Assembly: GCA_020160915.1 (NCBI GenBank)
Contig: JAIUPK010000003.1
Location: forward strand, 62,001-126,000
Reading direction: 5' to 3'
Length of the DNA: 64,000 nt
Source: Actinomycetota bacterium
GTDB taxonomy: Bacteria > Actinomycetota > Actinomycetes > Actinomycetales > Microbacteriaceae
Shown here: positions 8,801 to 16,365 of the stretch, one piece after another
Layout of the letters: every line of letters begins with the position of its first letter
Position numbering within the stretch: position 1 is the first letter of the stretch
Program-made: the position numbers and the translations under genes
The notes under the pieces: generated by a model
Databases searched by the model: none
The model's input: only the letters and a program-made list of their open reading frames with translations
Told to the model about the DNA's origin: nothing

Positions 8801-9379
8801 GTCGCCCAGGCGGGTGAGGTTGGCCTGCATCGCCTCCAGCTTGCGGATCGTCTTCTCCTTGCGGCGACGATGCTTGAGGATGCCCGCCGCCTCTTCGATG
8901 AACCCGCGGCGGTCCTCGGGGCTCGCGTGGAGCACGGCGTCGAGCTGGCCCTGGCCGACGATCACGTGCATCTCGCGGCCTAGACCGGAGTCGCTCAGCA
9001 GCTCCTGCACGTCGAGCAGGCGGCACTGCTCACCGTTGATGGCGTACTCGCTGCCGCCGTTGCGAAACAGCGTGCGGCTGATCGTGACCTCGGAGTACTC
9101 GATCGGCAGCGCGCCATCCGCGTTGTCGATGGTCAGGATGACCTCCGCGCGACCCAGCGGACCCTTCGTCGCCGTGCCCGCGAAGATGACGTCCTCCATC
9201 TTGCCGCCGCGGAGGGTCTTTGCCCCCTGCTCGCCCATGACCCAGGCGAGGGCATCCACGACATTGGACTTGCCGGACCCGTTGGGCCCGACGACGCAGG
9301 TGACGCCCTGCTCGAACTGGAAGGTCGTCGGCTGTGCGAAGGACTTGAACCCCTTGAGGGTCAGGCTCTTCAGATACAC
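5801..9379 (-). CDS. smc: chromosome segregation protein SMC
   Basis: SMC ATPase that forms the condensin-like complex with ScpA/ScpB. About 1192 residues: N-terminal head with P-loop GPNGSGKSN (about 31-39), long coiled coil, hinge near 500-650, second coiled coil, then C-terminal head with signature LLSGGERSLAAVALL and Walker B YIMDEVEAALDD. GTG at 9379 (YLKSLTLKGFKSFA follows) has GAAGGG five bases upstream and fits the family better than the GTG at 9400. Unusual: about 30 residues (GGLSSDAEAARIETSSTD and on) before the C-terminal head are encoded by an inverted pair of palindromic repeats at 6480-6570, in frame. Confidence 0.96.
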   Translation of the reverse strand: MYLKSLTLKGFKSFAQPTTFQFEQGVTCVVGPNGSGKSNVVDALAWVMGEQGAKTLRGGKMEDVIFAGTATKGPLGRAEVILTIDNADGALPIEYSEVTISRTLFRNGGSEYAINGEQCRLLDVQELLSDSGLGREMHVIVGQGQLDAVLHASPEDRRGFIEEAAGILKHRRRKEKTIRKLEAMQANLTRLGDLAGEIRRQLKPLGQQAEIAKEAASIAAIVRDARARLLADEVVELRAAITDFSRSESERKTERIVLQEQLDQNKLREGRLEQAQVGDAVDVARRVAFGLESAQERLRGLYTLANQRLALLGQQGDGPSIGTTISQAAVQEARDEAERLAAGVAEAEESVGAAAAATATAKASLDSLDEEIAAQSALVSRHELELAGLASRVDVARSTLAAARGELLRQQNALESAEQRRDSTRTEFVALEAEAATSTEGDGTLDTAYEAAEALVASVQAEIEALRDDLHAAERERDALAARSSALSLAVDQKDGSSALVGAKLGGIRGLVAEHVKIEPGFEAAIAAALGSLADAVLADSQGAAFDALAHSAAQDFGRVEVVVADSAAPKQAAAPAGVRAATEVVTAPDGVLGLLAGVYIADDLDAARSAFAKIGDATFVTKQGDVLTRYVLRGGSGAKRSRLELVAERDAAAAKLATVTTQIERTRFALAEKRGALETAKTDAAAALTALREYDAALAAQSEQLGRFRIQLEAAQAEWERLSQGLELTAEKVREAEAAVERAVADHQEYESAPRPMLDVSARDSVLAEVETARAAELEQRIQLETIRERVRAERARAEALAAQLVAEREAAEEQARLTVIRQRQVAAATEVIAALPAVLDSVDRSVSQARVDLTAKEAERSAQNEELATLRREESSLRERLSAISENVHGLEMQIYEKKLHLSTLLERAGEELGLVEDVLVAEYGPQVPIPVEGGLSSDAEAARIETSSTDNEGFDTPPAEATQPAGKPFVRVEQQARLAAAERKLAQLGRVNPLALEEFEALEQRHKFLTEQLTDLTNTRKDLLTIIDEIDEKMQDIFGSAFEDTRAAFNQVFPILFPGGTGSIHLTDPDNMLTTGIEVTVKPAGKKIERLSLLSGGERSLAAVALLIAIFKARPSPFYIMDEVEAALDDANLGRLLTIFEDLRETSQLIVITHQKRTMEIADALYGVSMRADGISAVVGQRVGERSAS
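6480..6570. repeat. family A palindromic repeat pair inside smc
   Basis: Two inverted family A units. Unit one starts GGTTGAGTAG (6480-6489), has mini-hairpin GCCTCC-GCA-GGAGGC and ends GTATCGAAACC (6504-6514). Unit two is inverted: GGTTTCGATAC (6533-6543), a GC-rich centre, GCTACTCAACC (6560-6570). The whole 91 bases stay open in the smc frame. The same flanks recur at 23279, 24825, 30557, 30609 and in part at 57974. Confidence 0.9.
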
Positions 9380-9514
9380 GGCAGCCCTTCGGTCGGTCAC
9401 GCTAGCTGGGACTACGGTACCCGACCCGTCGCAGGTAACGCTTCCGTCTCGATCGCTCGCGCCGGGCGATCGTGAGGCTTAGTCTGGTCGGCTGCCCACT
9501 GAGAGGATGCTGTC

Positions 9515-10576
9515 GTGACCGCCACGATCGAGGAACTGCCGATCCCCGAGTCGATGGACGCGCCCGGAGGCGACGACTTCGCGCGAGCCATCGAGGTCGG
9601 CAACATCGTCGAGGCGATCACCTACGGCACCCCGGATCTCGCCTACGAGCCCGTCGAGGAGTTGCCCTACTACCGCGACCCCTTCCACCCCCAGCGGATG
9701 CTCGTGGCCCGCCTCGACGGCGCAATCGTCGGCACCGCGCGGTACGAGACGCAATCGGAGGAGGACGCCGACACCGCCTGGATCGGCGTGTACGTGCTGC
9801 CCGAGTTCCAGAGCGGGGGAATCGGTCGGGCCCTGGCCGAGGCGGTCGAGGAGCTCTCGCGCGCCGAAGGTCGCACCAAGGTGGTCGTCTACCACGGGGT
9901 GCAGGCCGGCGCCGGTGAACAGCTGGCCTCGCCCACCGGATTCGGATCGGTGCCCGCCGATGACCGCGCGGTGCGCCTGCTGCTGGCCCGGGGCTACCGC
10001 CTCGAGCAGGTCGAACGGGTGAGTCGGCTCGCGCTGCCGGTGGAAGCCCTCGAGGATCGCCTCGTCGCAGCGCGGCGGGCCAGCGGTCCTGACTACGCCC
10101 TGCACTACTGGCACGGACCCACCCCCGAGCGCTGGCGGGCGGATGTCGCCGTGCTCGGCAACCGCATGTCGACCGACGCCCCGAGCGCCGGCCTCGAGGA
10201 ACCCGAGGAGACCTGGACCGAGGAGCGCGTGATCGCCGCCGACGTGCGGGATGCCGCCAGCCCCCGCACCCGCACCGTCGCCGCCGTCGAGCACCTGCCG
10301 TCGGGACACCTCGTCGGATTCACCGTGCTGTCGGTGCCTGAGCAGGCTCATCGATCCGCCGCCCAGTACGCGACGCTCGTGCTGCGTGAACACCGAGGGC
10401 ATCGGCTCGGCATGCTGCTGAAGGTCGCGAACCTCGCACACCTCGAGCGGGTTTCGCCCGGGCATCCGTCGGTCACGACCTTCAACGCGGAGGAGAACCG
10501 GCACGTGCTCAGTGTGAACGAGACCCTGGGCTTCGTGCCGATCGCCTACGAGGGAGCGTGGCGGCGCGATCTCTAG
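9515..10576 (+). CDS. tandem GNAT-domain acetyltransferase
   Basis: 353 residues with two GNAT-like halves. The first has the cofactor motif VLPEFQSGGIGRALAEAVEEL (about 90-110). The second has VLREHRGHRLGMLLKVANLAHL (about 285-306), followed by TFNAEENRHVLSVNETLGF, typical of the fold's last strands. This tandem arrangement resembles mycothiol-synthase-like and related actinobacterial acetyltransferases of unknown acceptor. GTG at 9515 is the start. It diverges from smc and converges on the secreted-protein gene, overlapping it by four bases. Confidence 0.83.
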   Translation: MTATIEELPIPESMDAPGGDDFARAIEVGNIVEAITYGTPDLAYEPVEELPYYRDPFHPQRMLVARLDGAIVGTARYETQSEEDADTAWIGVYVLPEFQSGGIGRALAEAVEELSRAEGRTKVVVYHGVQAGAGEQLASPTGFGSVPADDRAVRLLLARGYRLEQVERVSRLALPVEALEDRLVAARRASGPDYALHYWHGPTPERWRADVAVLGNRMSTDAPSAGLEEPEETWTEERVIAADVRDAASPRTRTVAAVEHLPSGHLVGFTVLSVPEQAHRSAAQYATLVLREHRGHRLGMLLKVANLAHLERVSPGHPSVTTFNAEENRHVLSVNETLGFVPIAYEGAWRRDL

Positions 10577-11088
10577 TCGGCGACACACTCCTGCCAGAAG
10601 TCGCTCGCGCGGATCGTCTCGACGGTGTGCTGGGCCTGCGGGCCGTAGGCGCCGGCGAGCGCGTCTTCCGCGATCTGCCGCGCCAGCTCGCGCCGGTCGC
10701 CCGGGTCGGCGTTGCGCAGGTCGAGCAGGGCGTGCTTGAGCTCGATCGGCATGGTCTCGATGGCGAGAATGCGGCGGTCCTTCATCATCTCGGCCCTGGC
10801 CTGAGGCTCGTCGCCGTAGTCGCCGGCGAGCGCCTTCTGCCGGATCTCGATCGCCGCGTCGCGACGGGCGCTCGGCTCCAGCTCGCGCAGGTGCTTCAGG
10901 TCGGCCTGCAGCTCGTCGGGCAGTTGGCGCCAGATGTTCATCACCCGCTGCCCGAAGTTGCAGTCGGCGGATGCCGCGCCCGCCCCCTCCGCGCTGGACG
11001 CGGCGAAGGCGGCTGATGGTGCCACCACGAGGGCGGTGGTGAGGATGGCAGTTGAGGCAGCGGCTGCTACCCAGGTGCGAATGGTCAT
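10573..11088 (-). CDS. secreted two-repeat helical protein next to a two-component system
   Basis: About 171 residues from ATG 11088 (GGGAG seven bases upstream). A Sec signal ends at AFAASSAE. The mature part has two similar units of about 45 residues: LPDELQADLKHLRELEP...ALAGDYG and MPIELKHALLDLRNADP...ALAGAYG, framed by one cysteine at each end (ADCNFG and QECVAD) that may form a disulphide. It is divergent from a response regulator/kinase pair. Its helical, charged periplasm-type design suggests an accessory of that system, as CpxP/Spy proteins are for CpxAR, but homology to them is not shown. Confidence 0.75.
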   Translation of the reverse strand: MTIRTWVAAAASTAILTTALVVAPSAAFAASSAEGAGAASADCNFGQRVMNIWRQLPDELQADLKHLRELEPSARRDAAIEIRQKALAGDYGDEPQARAEMMKDRRILAIETMPIELKHALLDLRNADPGDRRELARQIAEDALAGAYGPQAQHTVETIRASDFWQECVAD

Positions 11089-11166
11089 GTCGTGACTCCC
11101 TGTTCTGGCCGCCGGAGGTGGCGACAACACCGACTCTCGCCGGTGGCTGTACGACGGGTGTCAGGC

Positions 11167-11183
11167 GAATGTTCGGGGAATGT
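11167..11183. promoter_or_regulatory. direct repeat, candidate response-regulator site
   Basis: GAATGT occurs at 11167-11172 and 11178-11183, 11 bases start to start, in the divergent region between the secreted-protein gene and the OmpR-type regulator gene. One helical turn is the spacing OmpR/PhoB-family dimers use. Autoregulation is inferred. Confidence 0.45.
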
Positions 11184-11237
11184 AAAGTCCCGCCGGGGAG
11201 CCTCCGCCGGGGCTGCGCCATGCACTTGAATGGAGCC

Positions 11238-11912
11238 ATGTCGGAGGGGCGCGGGCTCGTGGTGATCGTGGAGGACGAGCCTGCCATCGCCGACGTGGAG
11301 CGGTTGTACCTCGCCCAGGCGGGATTCGGCGTGCACATCGAACGGGACGGGCCGGGCGGCCTCGCCGCCATCCGGCGGCTGCGCCCGGTCGCGGTCGTGC
11401 TTGACGTGGGTCTTCCGGGGATGGACGGAATCGAGCTGTGCCGCACCCTGCGCGCCGAAGACGACTGGACCCCGCTGATCTTCGTGACCGCCCGAGATGA
11501 CGAGGTCGACCGGGTGCTCGGGCTCGAGCTCGGCGGCGACGACTACCTCAGCAAGCCCTTCTCGCCCCGTGAACTGGTCGCGCGCCTGCGCGGACTGCTG
11601 CGCCGCCAGGACGGACCGGGCACTCCCGCGCCGATCACGGTCGGCGAGGTGACCCTCGACAGCGCTCGCCGCCGGGTCACGAGCGGCGGTGAGGAGGTCG
11701 CGCTCACGACCACCGAATTCGAGCTGCTCGCCAAGCTCATGTCGTCGCCCGGGCAGGTGTTCTCGCGCGAGCAGCTGCTGTCGAGCGTCTGGGGTCACGT
11801 CGACTACGGCGGCGGCCGAACCGTCGACGTTCATGTCGCCCAACTCAGGGCCAAGCTCGGGGCATCGAGCCCGATCCGCACCGTGCGCGGCATCGGATAC
11901 TCCGCATCATGA
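11238..11912 (+). CDS. OmpR/PhoB-family response regulator
   Basis: 224 residues. Receiver domain with acidic pocket E12/D13, phosphoacceptor D56 (VVLDVGLPGMDG), T84 and K106 (LSKPF). The C-terminal winged helix is typical: TTTEFELLAKLMSSPGQVFSREQLL and DVHVAQLRAKLG. ATG at 11238 gives the usual short lead MSEGRGLVVIVEDE; an ATG at 11220 adds six residues. It overlaps the sensor kinase gene by four bases (ATGA), so the two form one operon. A GAATGT direct repeat upstream may be its own target. Confidence 0.93.
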   Translation: MSEGRGLVVIVEDEPAIADVERLYLAQAGFGVHIERDGPGGLAAIRRLRPVAVVLDVGLPGMDGIELCRTLRAEDDWTPLIFVTARDDEVDRVLGLELGGDDYLSKPFSPRELVARLRGLLRRQDGPGTPAPITVGEVTLDSARRRVTSGGEEVALTTTEFELLAKLMSSPGQVFSREQLLSSVWGHVDYGGGRTVDVHVAQLRAKLGASSPIRTVRGIGYSAS

Positions 11913-13282
11913 GGTCGCTGCGCGCTCGCGCCACTCTCGTCACGATTGCGGTTGCCGTGATCGCTGTCATCGTCACGGGCCTGATCTCACTCCAGCTCGC
12001 GCGCTCGTCGGTCAACCAGGATGCCCGCGACCAGCTCTCAGCCCAGGCCGACATCCTCGCCCGGATGCCTCGCCTCGCCACCGCCGCCGAGCTCGCCGAG
12101 AAGGCGAGCCTCGCCCTCGGCGGAACGCAGGTCGCGCTGGTGCAGCCGGACGGCACCGCCGAGGGCGACGCCGCGGACTACATCGACGCCGCGATCCTGC
12201 GCAAGCTGGCCGCCGGGGAGTCGGTGTCCACGGTGCGACGGGGTGACCCGGGCATGGTGCTGATCGAGGCGCGACCGGTTGCGGGCGGTGGGGCGGTCGT
12301 GCTCGCCCTGCCCCTGGCCAGCATCGATCGGGCGCTCGGGCAAGCGACGGGGCGCATCCTCGTGGCACTCGGCATCGGTCTGGGCGTCGCGATCATCGGG
12401 GGCTGGCTGCTGGCCAGCTGGCTCTCCCGACCGCTCACGAACACGGCGGCGGCGGCGCGGCGTCTGGCTGCCGGCGAACGCGGCGTGCGGATGCCCGACT
12501 CCCCCACCAGCGAGATGGCCGACGTCACCGACGCCCTGGGTGCCCTGGACTCGGCCCTCGCGGCGTCGGAGTCACGCCAGCGCGAGTTCCTGCTGTCGAT
12601 CAGCCACGAGCTGCGCACGCCGCTGACCGCGGTGCGCGGCTACGCCGAGGCCATGGCCGACGGCCTCATCGGGCCCGAGGACGTGACAGCGGTGGGCGGC
12701 ACCCTTGTGTCCGAGACCGAACGGCTCGACCAATTCGTGGGTGACCTGCTGGAACTCGCGCGGCTCGAAGCCGACGACTTCAGCATCACCGTGTCGACGG
12801 TCGAGCTGGCGCCGCTGCTCGAGGAGGTCGCTTCCGCGTGGGCGGGGCGCGCGGCTGTGCTGGGGGTGGGGGTCGGGGTCTCGACGAGCTCGACCGGTGG
12901 CGGCTCGACCGGCGGCGGCTCGACCATCGGCACCGTGGACACCGACCCGCGGCGGTTGCGGCAGGTGATCGACGGGCTCGTGGAGAACGCGCTGCGGGCG
13001 GGCGGGTCGGTGCAGTTGCGCGGATCCGACGGCGTCGTCGAGGTACTCGACGACGGTCCGGGGCTCGAGGAGAGCGACCTGAGTACGGCATTCGAGCGCG
13101 GGGCGCTTCGGGCTCGGTACCGCGACATCCGGCCGGTGGGAACCGGGCTGGGACTCTCGATCGCGGCCCGCCTCGTCGACCGGCTGGGTGGCACGATCAG
13201 TGTCGCGAATCGCCCCGAGGGCGGGGCGGTGTTCCGCGTCGACTTCAGAACGCCGACAGCCCCGTCAGCGCACGACCGATGA
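11909..13282 (+). CDS. sensor histidine kinase
   Basis: 457 residues: membrane segment 1 (about 9-31), a short external sensor region, segment 2 (about 150-171), HAMP, then the kinase core with phosphorylatable H233 (SISHELRTPLTAVRGY), N box DGLVENALRAGG, G1 DDGPGLEES and G2 GTGLGLSIAARLV. Pairs with the preceding regulator. Oddity: residues about 324-339 (VSTSSTGGGSTGGGST), between the dimerisation helices and the ATPase domain, are encoded by family B repeat DNA and look like an inserted flexible loop. The 3' end overlaps the convergent acyl-CoA dehydrogenase gene by 38 bases. Confidence 0.93.
   Translation: MRSLRARATLVTIAVAVIAVIVTGLISLQLARSSVNQDARDQLSAQADILARMPRLATAAELAEKASLALGGTQVALVQPDGTAEGDAADYIDAAILRKLAAGESVSTVRRGDPGMVLIEARPVAGGGAVVLALPLASIDRALGQATGRILVALGIGLGVAIIGGWLLASWLSRPLTNTAAAARRLAAGERGVRMPDSPTSEMADVTDALGALDSALAASESRQREFLLSISHELRTPLTAVRGYAEAMADGLIGPEDVTAVGGTLVSETERLDQFVGDLLELARLEADDFSITVSTVELAPLLEEVASAWAGRAAVLGVGVGVSTSSTGGGSTGGGSTIGTVDTDPRRLRQVIDGLVENALRAGGSVQLRGSDGVVEVLDDGPGLEESDLSTAFERGALRARYRDIRPVGTGLGLSIAARLVDRLGGTISVANRPEGGAVFRVDFRTPTAPSAHDR
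12878..12925. repeat. family B repeat inside the histidine kinase gene
   Basis: GTCTCGACGAGCTCGACC followed by two 15-base units (GGYGGCGGCTCGACC). In frame it encodes VSTSSTGGGSTGGGST. The same core occurs in recG (53192 on), near 44824 and at 57949. Confidence 0.75.
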
Positions 13283-14417
13283 CGAGGGTGTGGATGTCGT
13301 CGGTTCCCTCGTAGGTGCGCACCGCCTCGAGGTTGGCGAGGTGGCGCATCACCGAGAACTCGGTCGTCACGCCGTCGCCGGCCAGGATCTCGCGCGCCGC
13401 GTGGGCGATGCCGATCGCCTCTCGCACGTTGTTGAGCTTGCCCACGCTCACCTGCTCGGGCGTGAGCGTCTTCGCCTGCTTGAGCGCGCCGAGGTGCAGG
13501 GCGAGCAGCATGGCCTTCTCGTATTCGACGAACGCGTCGGCGAGGCGCTGCTGCACGAGCTGCTTCGAGCCGATCGGTGCGCCGAAGACCTCGCGGGTCG
13601 TCGCGCGTTCGATGGCTTCGTCGAGGGATGCCCGTGCCGCCCCCATCACGCCCCAGACGATGCCGTAGCGCGCCTCGGTCAGGCAGGCCAACGCACTACC
13701 CAGCCCGGTGGTGCCGGGCAGGAGCTCGCCGCGCACCGACTCGAGCACGACGTCGCACTGGATCGACGCGCGCAGTGCGAGCTTCGTGGGGATGTCGGTG
13801 GCACTGAAGCCGGGATCGGTGGTGTCGACGAGGAATCCGCGGATGCCCTCCGGGGTGCGCGCCCAGACGACCGCCGCGTCGGCGACCGAGGCGAGGCCGA
13901 TCCAGCGCTTGGTGCCGTCGATGATCCAGCCGGTGCCGTCGCCGGCCTGGCGTGCGGAGGTCGACATGCTGCCGGGGTCGCTGCCACCGTCGGGTTCGGT
14001 GAGGGCGAAGCATCCGAGGGCCTCGCCGCGGGCCATCAGCGGCAGCCAGCGCTGCTTCTGCTCCTCGGAGCCGAAGTGGTGGATCGCCGACATCGCAAGC
14101 GAACCCTGCACGCTCACGAAGGTGCGCCACGCGGTGTCGACCGCCTCGAGCTCGTAGCAGGCCAGGCCGTAACTGATCGCGTCAGCGCCGGCACAGCCGT
14201 AGCCGTCGAGGTGCATTCCGATGAGGCCCGCCTCGGCGAGCAGGCCCACATACTCGCGCCTGAACTTCTGGGTCTCGGCGTCGTCGTCGATCGTCTCCGC
14301 GATGACGGATGCCACGGCTCGCGCCCGATCGCGCCACGCCCGCTGGTCGGCGGTCAGCAGGCCGTCGAGCCCGAGAAGCGCCTCAGCGCCGGTGCCGTTG
14401 GACGTGCCTGAAGTCAT
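13245..14417 (-). CDS. acyl-CoA dehydrogenase, glutaryl-CoA-dehydrogenase-like
   Basis: 390-residue flavoprotein. Conserved segments are VQGSLAMSAIHHFGSEEQKQRWLP, CFALTEPDGGSDPGSM (FAD/substrate binding) and the C-terminal TYEGTDDIHTLVIGRALTG with catalytic base E370. The pattern is closest to glutaryl-CoA dehydrogenase, which turns glutaryl-CoA into crotonyl-CoA and CO2 in lysine/tryptophan degradation. No pathway partners are adjacent, so the substrate is inferred from sequence pattern only. Start ATG 14417; the 3' end overlaps the kinase gene on the other strand. Confidence 0.88.
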   Translation of the reverse strand: MTSGTSNGTGAEALLGLDGLLTADQRAWRDRARAVASVIAETIDDDAETQKFRREYVGLLAEAGLIGMHLDGYGCAGADAISYGLACYELEAVDTAWRTFVSVQGSLAMSAIHHFGSEEQKQRWLPLMARGEALGCFALTEPDGGSDPGSMSTSARQAGDGTGWIIDGTKRWIGLASVADAAVVWARTPEGIRGFLVDTTDPGFSATDIPTKLALRASIQCDVVLESVRGELLPGTTGLGSALACLTEARYGIVWGVMGAARASLDEAIERATTREVFGAPIGSKQLVQQRLADAFVEYEKAMLLALHLGALKQAKTLTPEQVSVGKLNNVREAIGIAHAAREILAGDGVTTEFSVMRHLANLEAVRTYEGTDDIHTLVIGRALTGLSAF

Positions 14418-14441
14418 GCTGCGAGCCTACTCTCGGCCCCC

Positions 14442-14522
14442 GCCCGCAGAAACTCAGGCGGAGGGACGGCGCCGAGGGCGGTGGGGCAGCGACAGCAGTC
14501 GAGAGCCTGAGTTTCTGCGCGC
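14442..14522. repeat. family C inverted repeat
   Basis: Left arm CCGCAGAAACTCAGGC (14444-14459), right arm GCCTGAGTTTCTGCG (14505-14519), about 45 bases apart, in the 163-base gap between the acyl-CoA dehydrogenase and mutM genes. A second copy with the same arms lies at 36304-36381. No ORF inside. Confidence 0.8.
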
Positions 14523-14580
14523 TGGGGTCGGCAGGGCTGGGGGCGGCAGGGCAGGGAGCGGCCGGTCGTAGACGACGCCG

Positions 14581-15438
14581 TCAGCGCAGCCGCTGGCAGC
14601 GCGGGCAGAAGTGCGAGCCGCGGTTCATGAACTGCTCGCGCACCATCGGGGTGCCGCAGCGCGGACACGGCTTGCCCTGCTGCCCGTAGGCCTTGAGCGA
14701 GTGCGCGAAGTAGCCGGACTGCCCGTTGACGCCCCGGTACTGCGTGTCGAAACTCGTGCCGCCCTCGGCGAGAGCCTGCGCGAGCACCGCGCGCAGCTCG
14801 GCGAGCAGGGTGACCGCGCGCGGCCGGCTCAGCGAGGCCGTGGGCTGGTCGTAGTGGATGCGCGCACCCCAGAGCGACTCGTCGGCGTAGATGTTTCCGA
14901 TGCCGCTCACCAGCGTCTGGTCGAGCAGGGCGCGCTTGATGGTCGTGTTCTTGCGCTTCAGCGCAGCGAGGAACCGGCGGTCGTCGAAGAGCGGATCGAC
15001 GAGGTCGCGGGCGATGTGGACGACCTGGGAGGGTACGAACTGGTCGGGGTGATCCGTTGTGGGCACCATGGTGTCGATCGCCATCGACCCGAAGATGCGC
15101 TGGTCGACGAAGTTGAGCCGGTAGCCGGTGTCCAGGTCGAGGCGGATGCGGGTCAACGCGTCATCCGTCGACTGATCACGCAGCAGCACCTGGCCGCTCA
15201 TGCCGAGGTGCACGACGAGCGCCTCGGTTCCGCCGTCGAGCGGGATCCACAGGAACTTGCCCCGGCGCTCGGGCGTGAGCATCCGGCGCCCGGTCAGGCG
15301 GTCGATGAAGTCCTCGCTGGGGCCGTCATGCCGACGCAGCGAGCGCTCGTCGTAGACGGTGACGGATGCCACGCCCGCCCCGCTCACCGCGGGTGCGAGC
15401 CCGGCGCGCACCACCTCGACCTCGGGTAACTCGGGCAC
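14581..15438 (-). CDS. mutM: formamidopyrimidine-DNA glycosylase
   Basis: Base-excision repair enzyme removing 8-oxoguanine and formamidopyrimidines. 285 residues beginning MPELPEVEVVRAGL, where P2 is the Schiff-base nucleophile and E3 is catalytic. The helix-two-turn-helix region contains GIGNIYADESLW. The C-terminal zinc finger has cysteines 258, 261, 278 and 281 (CPRCG...CPRCQ), with the DNA-contacting R just before. Follows rnc by six bases on the same strand, the standard actinobacterial order. Confidence 0.96.
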   Translation of the reverse strand: MPELPEVEVVRAGLAPAVSGAGVASVTVYDERSLRRHDGPSEDFIDRLTGRRMLTPERRGKFLWIPLDGGTEALVVHLGMSGQVLLRDQSTDDALTRIRLDLDTGYRLNFVDQRIFGSMAIDTMVPTTDHPDQFVPSQVVHIARDLVDPLFDDRRFLAALKRKNTTIKRALLDQTLVSGIGNIYADESLWGARIHYDQPTASLSRPRAVTLLAELRAVLAQALAEGGTSFDTQYRGVNGQSGYFAHSLKAYGQQGKPCPRCGTPMVREQFMNRGSHFCPRCQRLR

Positions 15439-15444
15439 GGTAGA

Positions 15445-16158
15445 TTACTTTGCCGAGAGCAGAGTCCAGGCATCGAGCGCGGCGGCCATCTCGGCCTGCT
15501 TCTTGCTCGAGCCCACGCCGGTCGCGATCACGTCGCCTGTGAGCAGCACGCTCGCCTGGAAGCGCTTGGAATGATCCGGGCCGCTGTCGGTGATCTCGTA
15601 GCTGGGCATGCCCCGTCCGAGCCGGGTGGACAGTTCCTGCAGGCTGGTCTTGGGGTCCATGGCGGCGCCGAACCGGTCGGGGTTGTCGAGCAGCGGGCGA
15701 ATGAGGCGCAGCACGAGTGCTGTGGCCTCGTCTCCCCCTCGATCAAGGTAGGCGGCACCGATGATCGCCTCGACGGTGTCGGCGAGGATCGACGACTTGT
15801 CGCGACCGCCGGTCTGCTCCTCGCCGCGCCCCAGTCGCACGTGCTTGCCGAGTCCGATCGCGCGGGCAACCTCGGCCAGGGCGACGCTCGAGACGAGGCT
15901 GGCGCGGCGCTTGGCCAGATCGCCTTCGTCGAGGTCGGGATTCTCGGTGTAGAGCATCACGGTGACGGCCTGCCCGAGGATCGAGTCCCCGAGGAATTCG
16001 AGCCGTTCGTTGTGCGCGAGCCCGCCGTTCTCGTACGCGAACGAGCGGTGGGTCAGCGCGAGCTGAATGAGTTCGGGCGCGATGGAAAGCCCGAGCACTG
16101 TGGAGAGCTCGGTGAAGTCATCCGGCACGACCGCGTCGCCCGTAGGGCGAGCCATCAA
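15445..16158 (-). CDS. rnc: ribonuclease III
   Basis: Double-strand-specific endoribonuclease for rRNA and mRNA processing. 237 residues with signature NERLEFLGDSIL (50-61; catalytic acids E54 and D58), the second metal-binding segment ILADTVEAIIGAAYLD, and a C-terminal dsRNA-binding domain (DPKTSLQELSTRLG...KKQAEMAAALDAW). It starts one base after rpmF ends, so it is cotranslated with rpmF and the YceD gene. Start either of two adjacent ATG codons. Confidence 0.96.
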   Translation of the reverse strand: MMARPTGDAVVPDDFTELSTVLGLSIAPELIQLALTHRSFAYENGGLAHNERLEFLGDSILGQAVTVMLYTENPDLDEGDLAKRRASLVSSVALAEVARAIGLGKHVRLGRGEEQTGGRDKSSILADTVEAIIGAAYLDRGGDEATALVLRLIRPLLDNPDRFGAAMDPKTSLQELSTRLGRGMPSYEITDSGPDHSKRFQASVLLTGDVIATGVGSSKKQAEMAAALDAWTLLSAK

Positions 16159-16159
16159 C

Positions 16160-16363
16160 TCAGACGTCGGCGACCTTGCGGCCCTTGTACTCCATGTACA
16201 GGGGCGTGCCGGTGGAGTCCTCGACGACCTTCGCGCGGTGCGGGAGGCTGTACGTGGTCTTGCCGTTCTCGACGGTCTTGACGAGCGTGGGGGCGTCAGC
16301 CTTCCACTGGGCGCGGCGCATGCGGGTGGATGCCCGCGACATCTTGCGCTTCGGAACTGCCAT
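16160..16363 (-). CDS. rpmF: 50S ribosomal protein L32, cysteine-free form
   Basis: 67 residues starting [20 protein letters not shown], the invariant L32 beginning. The C-terminal half ([15 protein letters not shown]...) has no cysteine, so this is a zinc-independent type rather than the Cys4 form. Cysteine-free L32 is often a paralogue made when zinc is short, but here it sits in the normal yceD-rpmF-rnc order and may be the main copy. Whether a Cys4 copy exists elsewhere cannot be seen. Confidence 0.95.
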   Translation of the reverse strand: MAVPKRKMSRASTRMRRAQWKADAPTLVKTVENGKTTYSLPHRAKVVEDSTGTPLYMEYKGRKVADV

Positions 16364-16365
16364 GG

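Noticed and set aside
9479-11446. 655-codon minus-strand frame over the GNAT and secreted-protein genes
   Set aside because: Runs through two clear genes in another phase; no domain and unusual composition.
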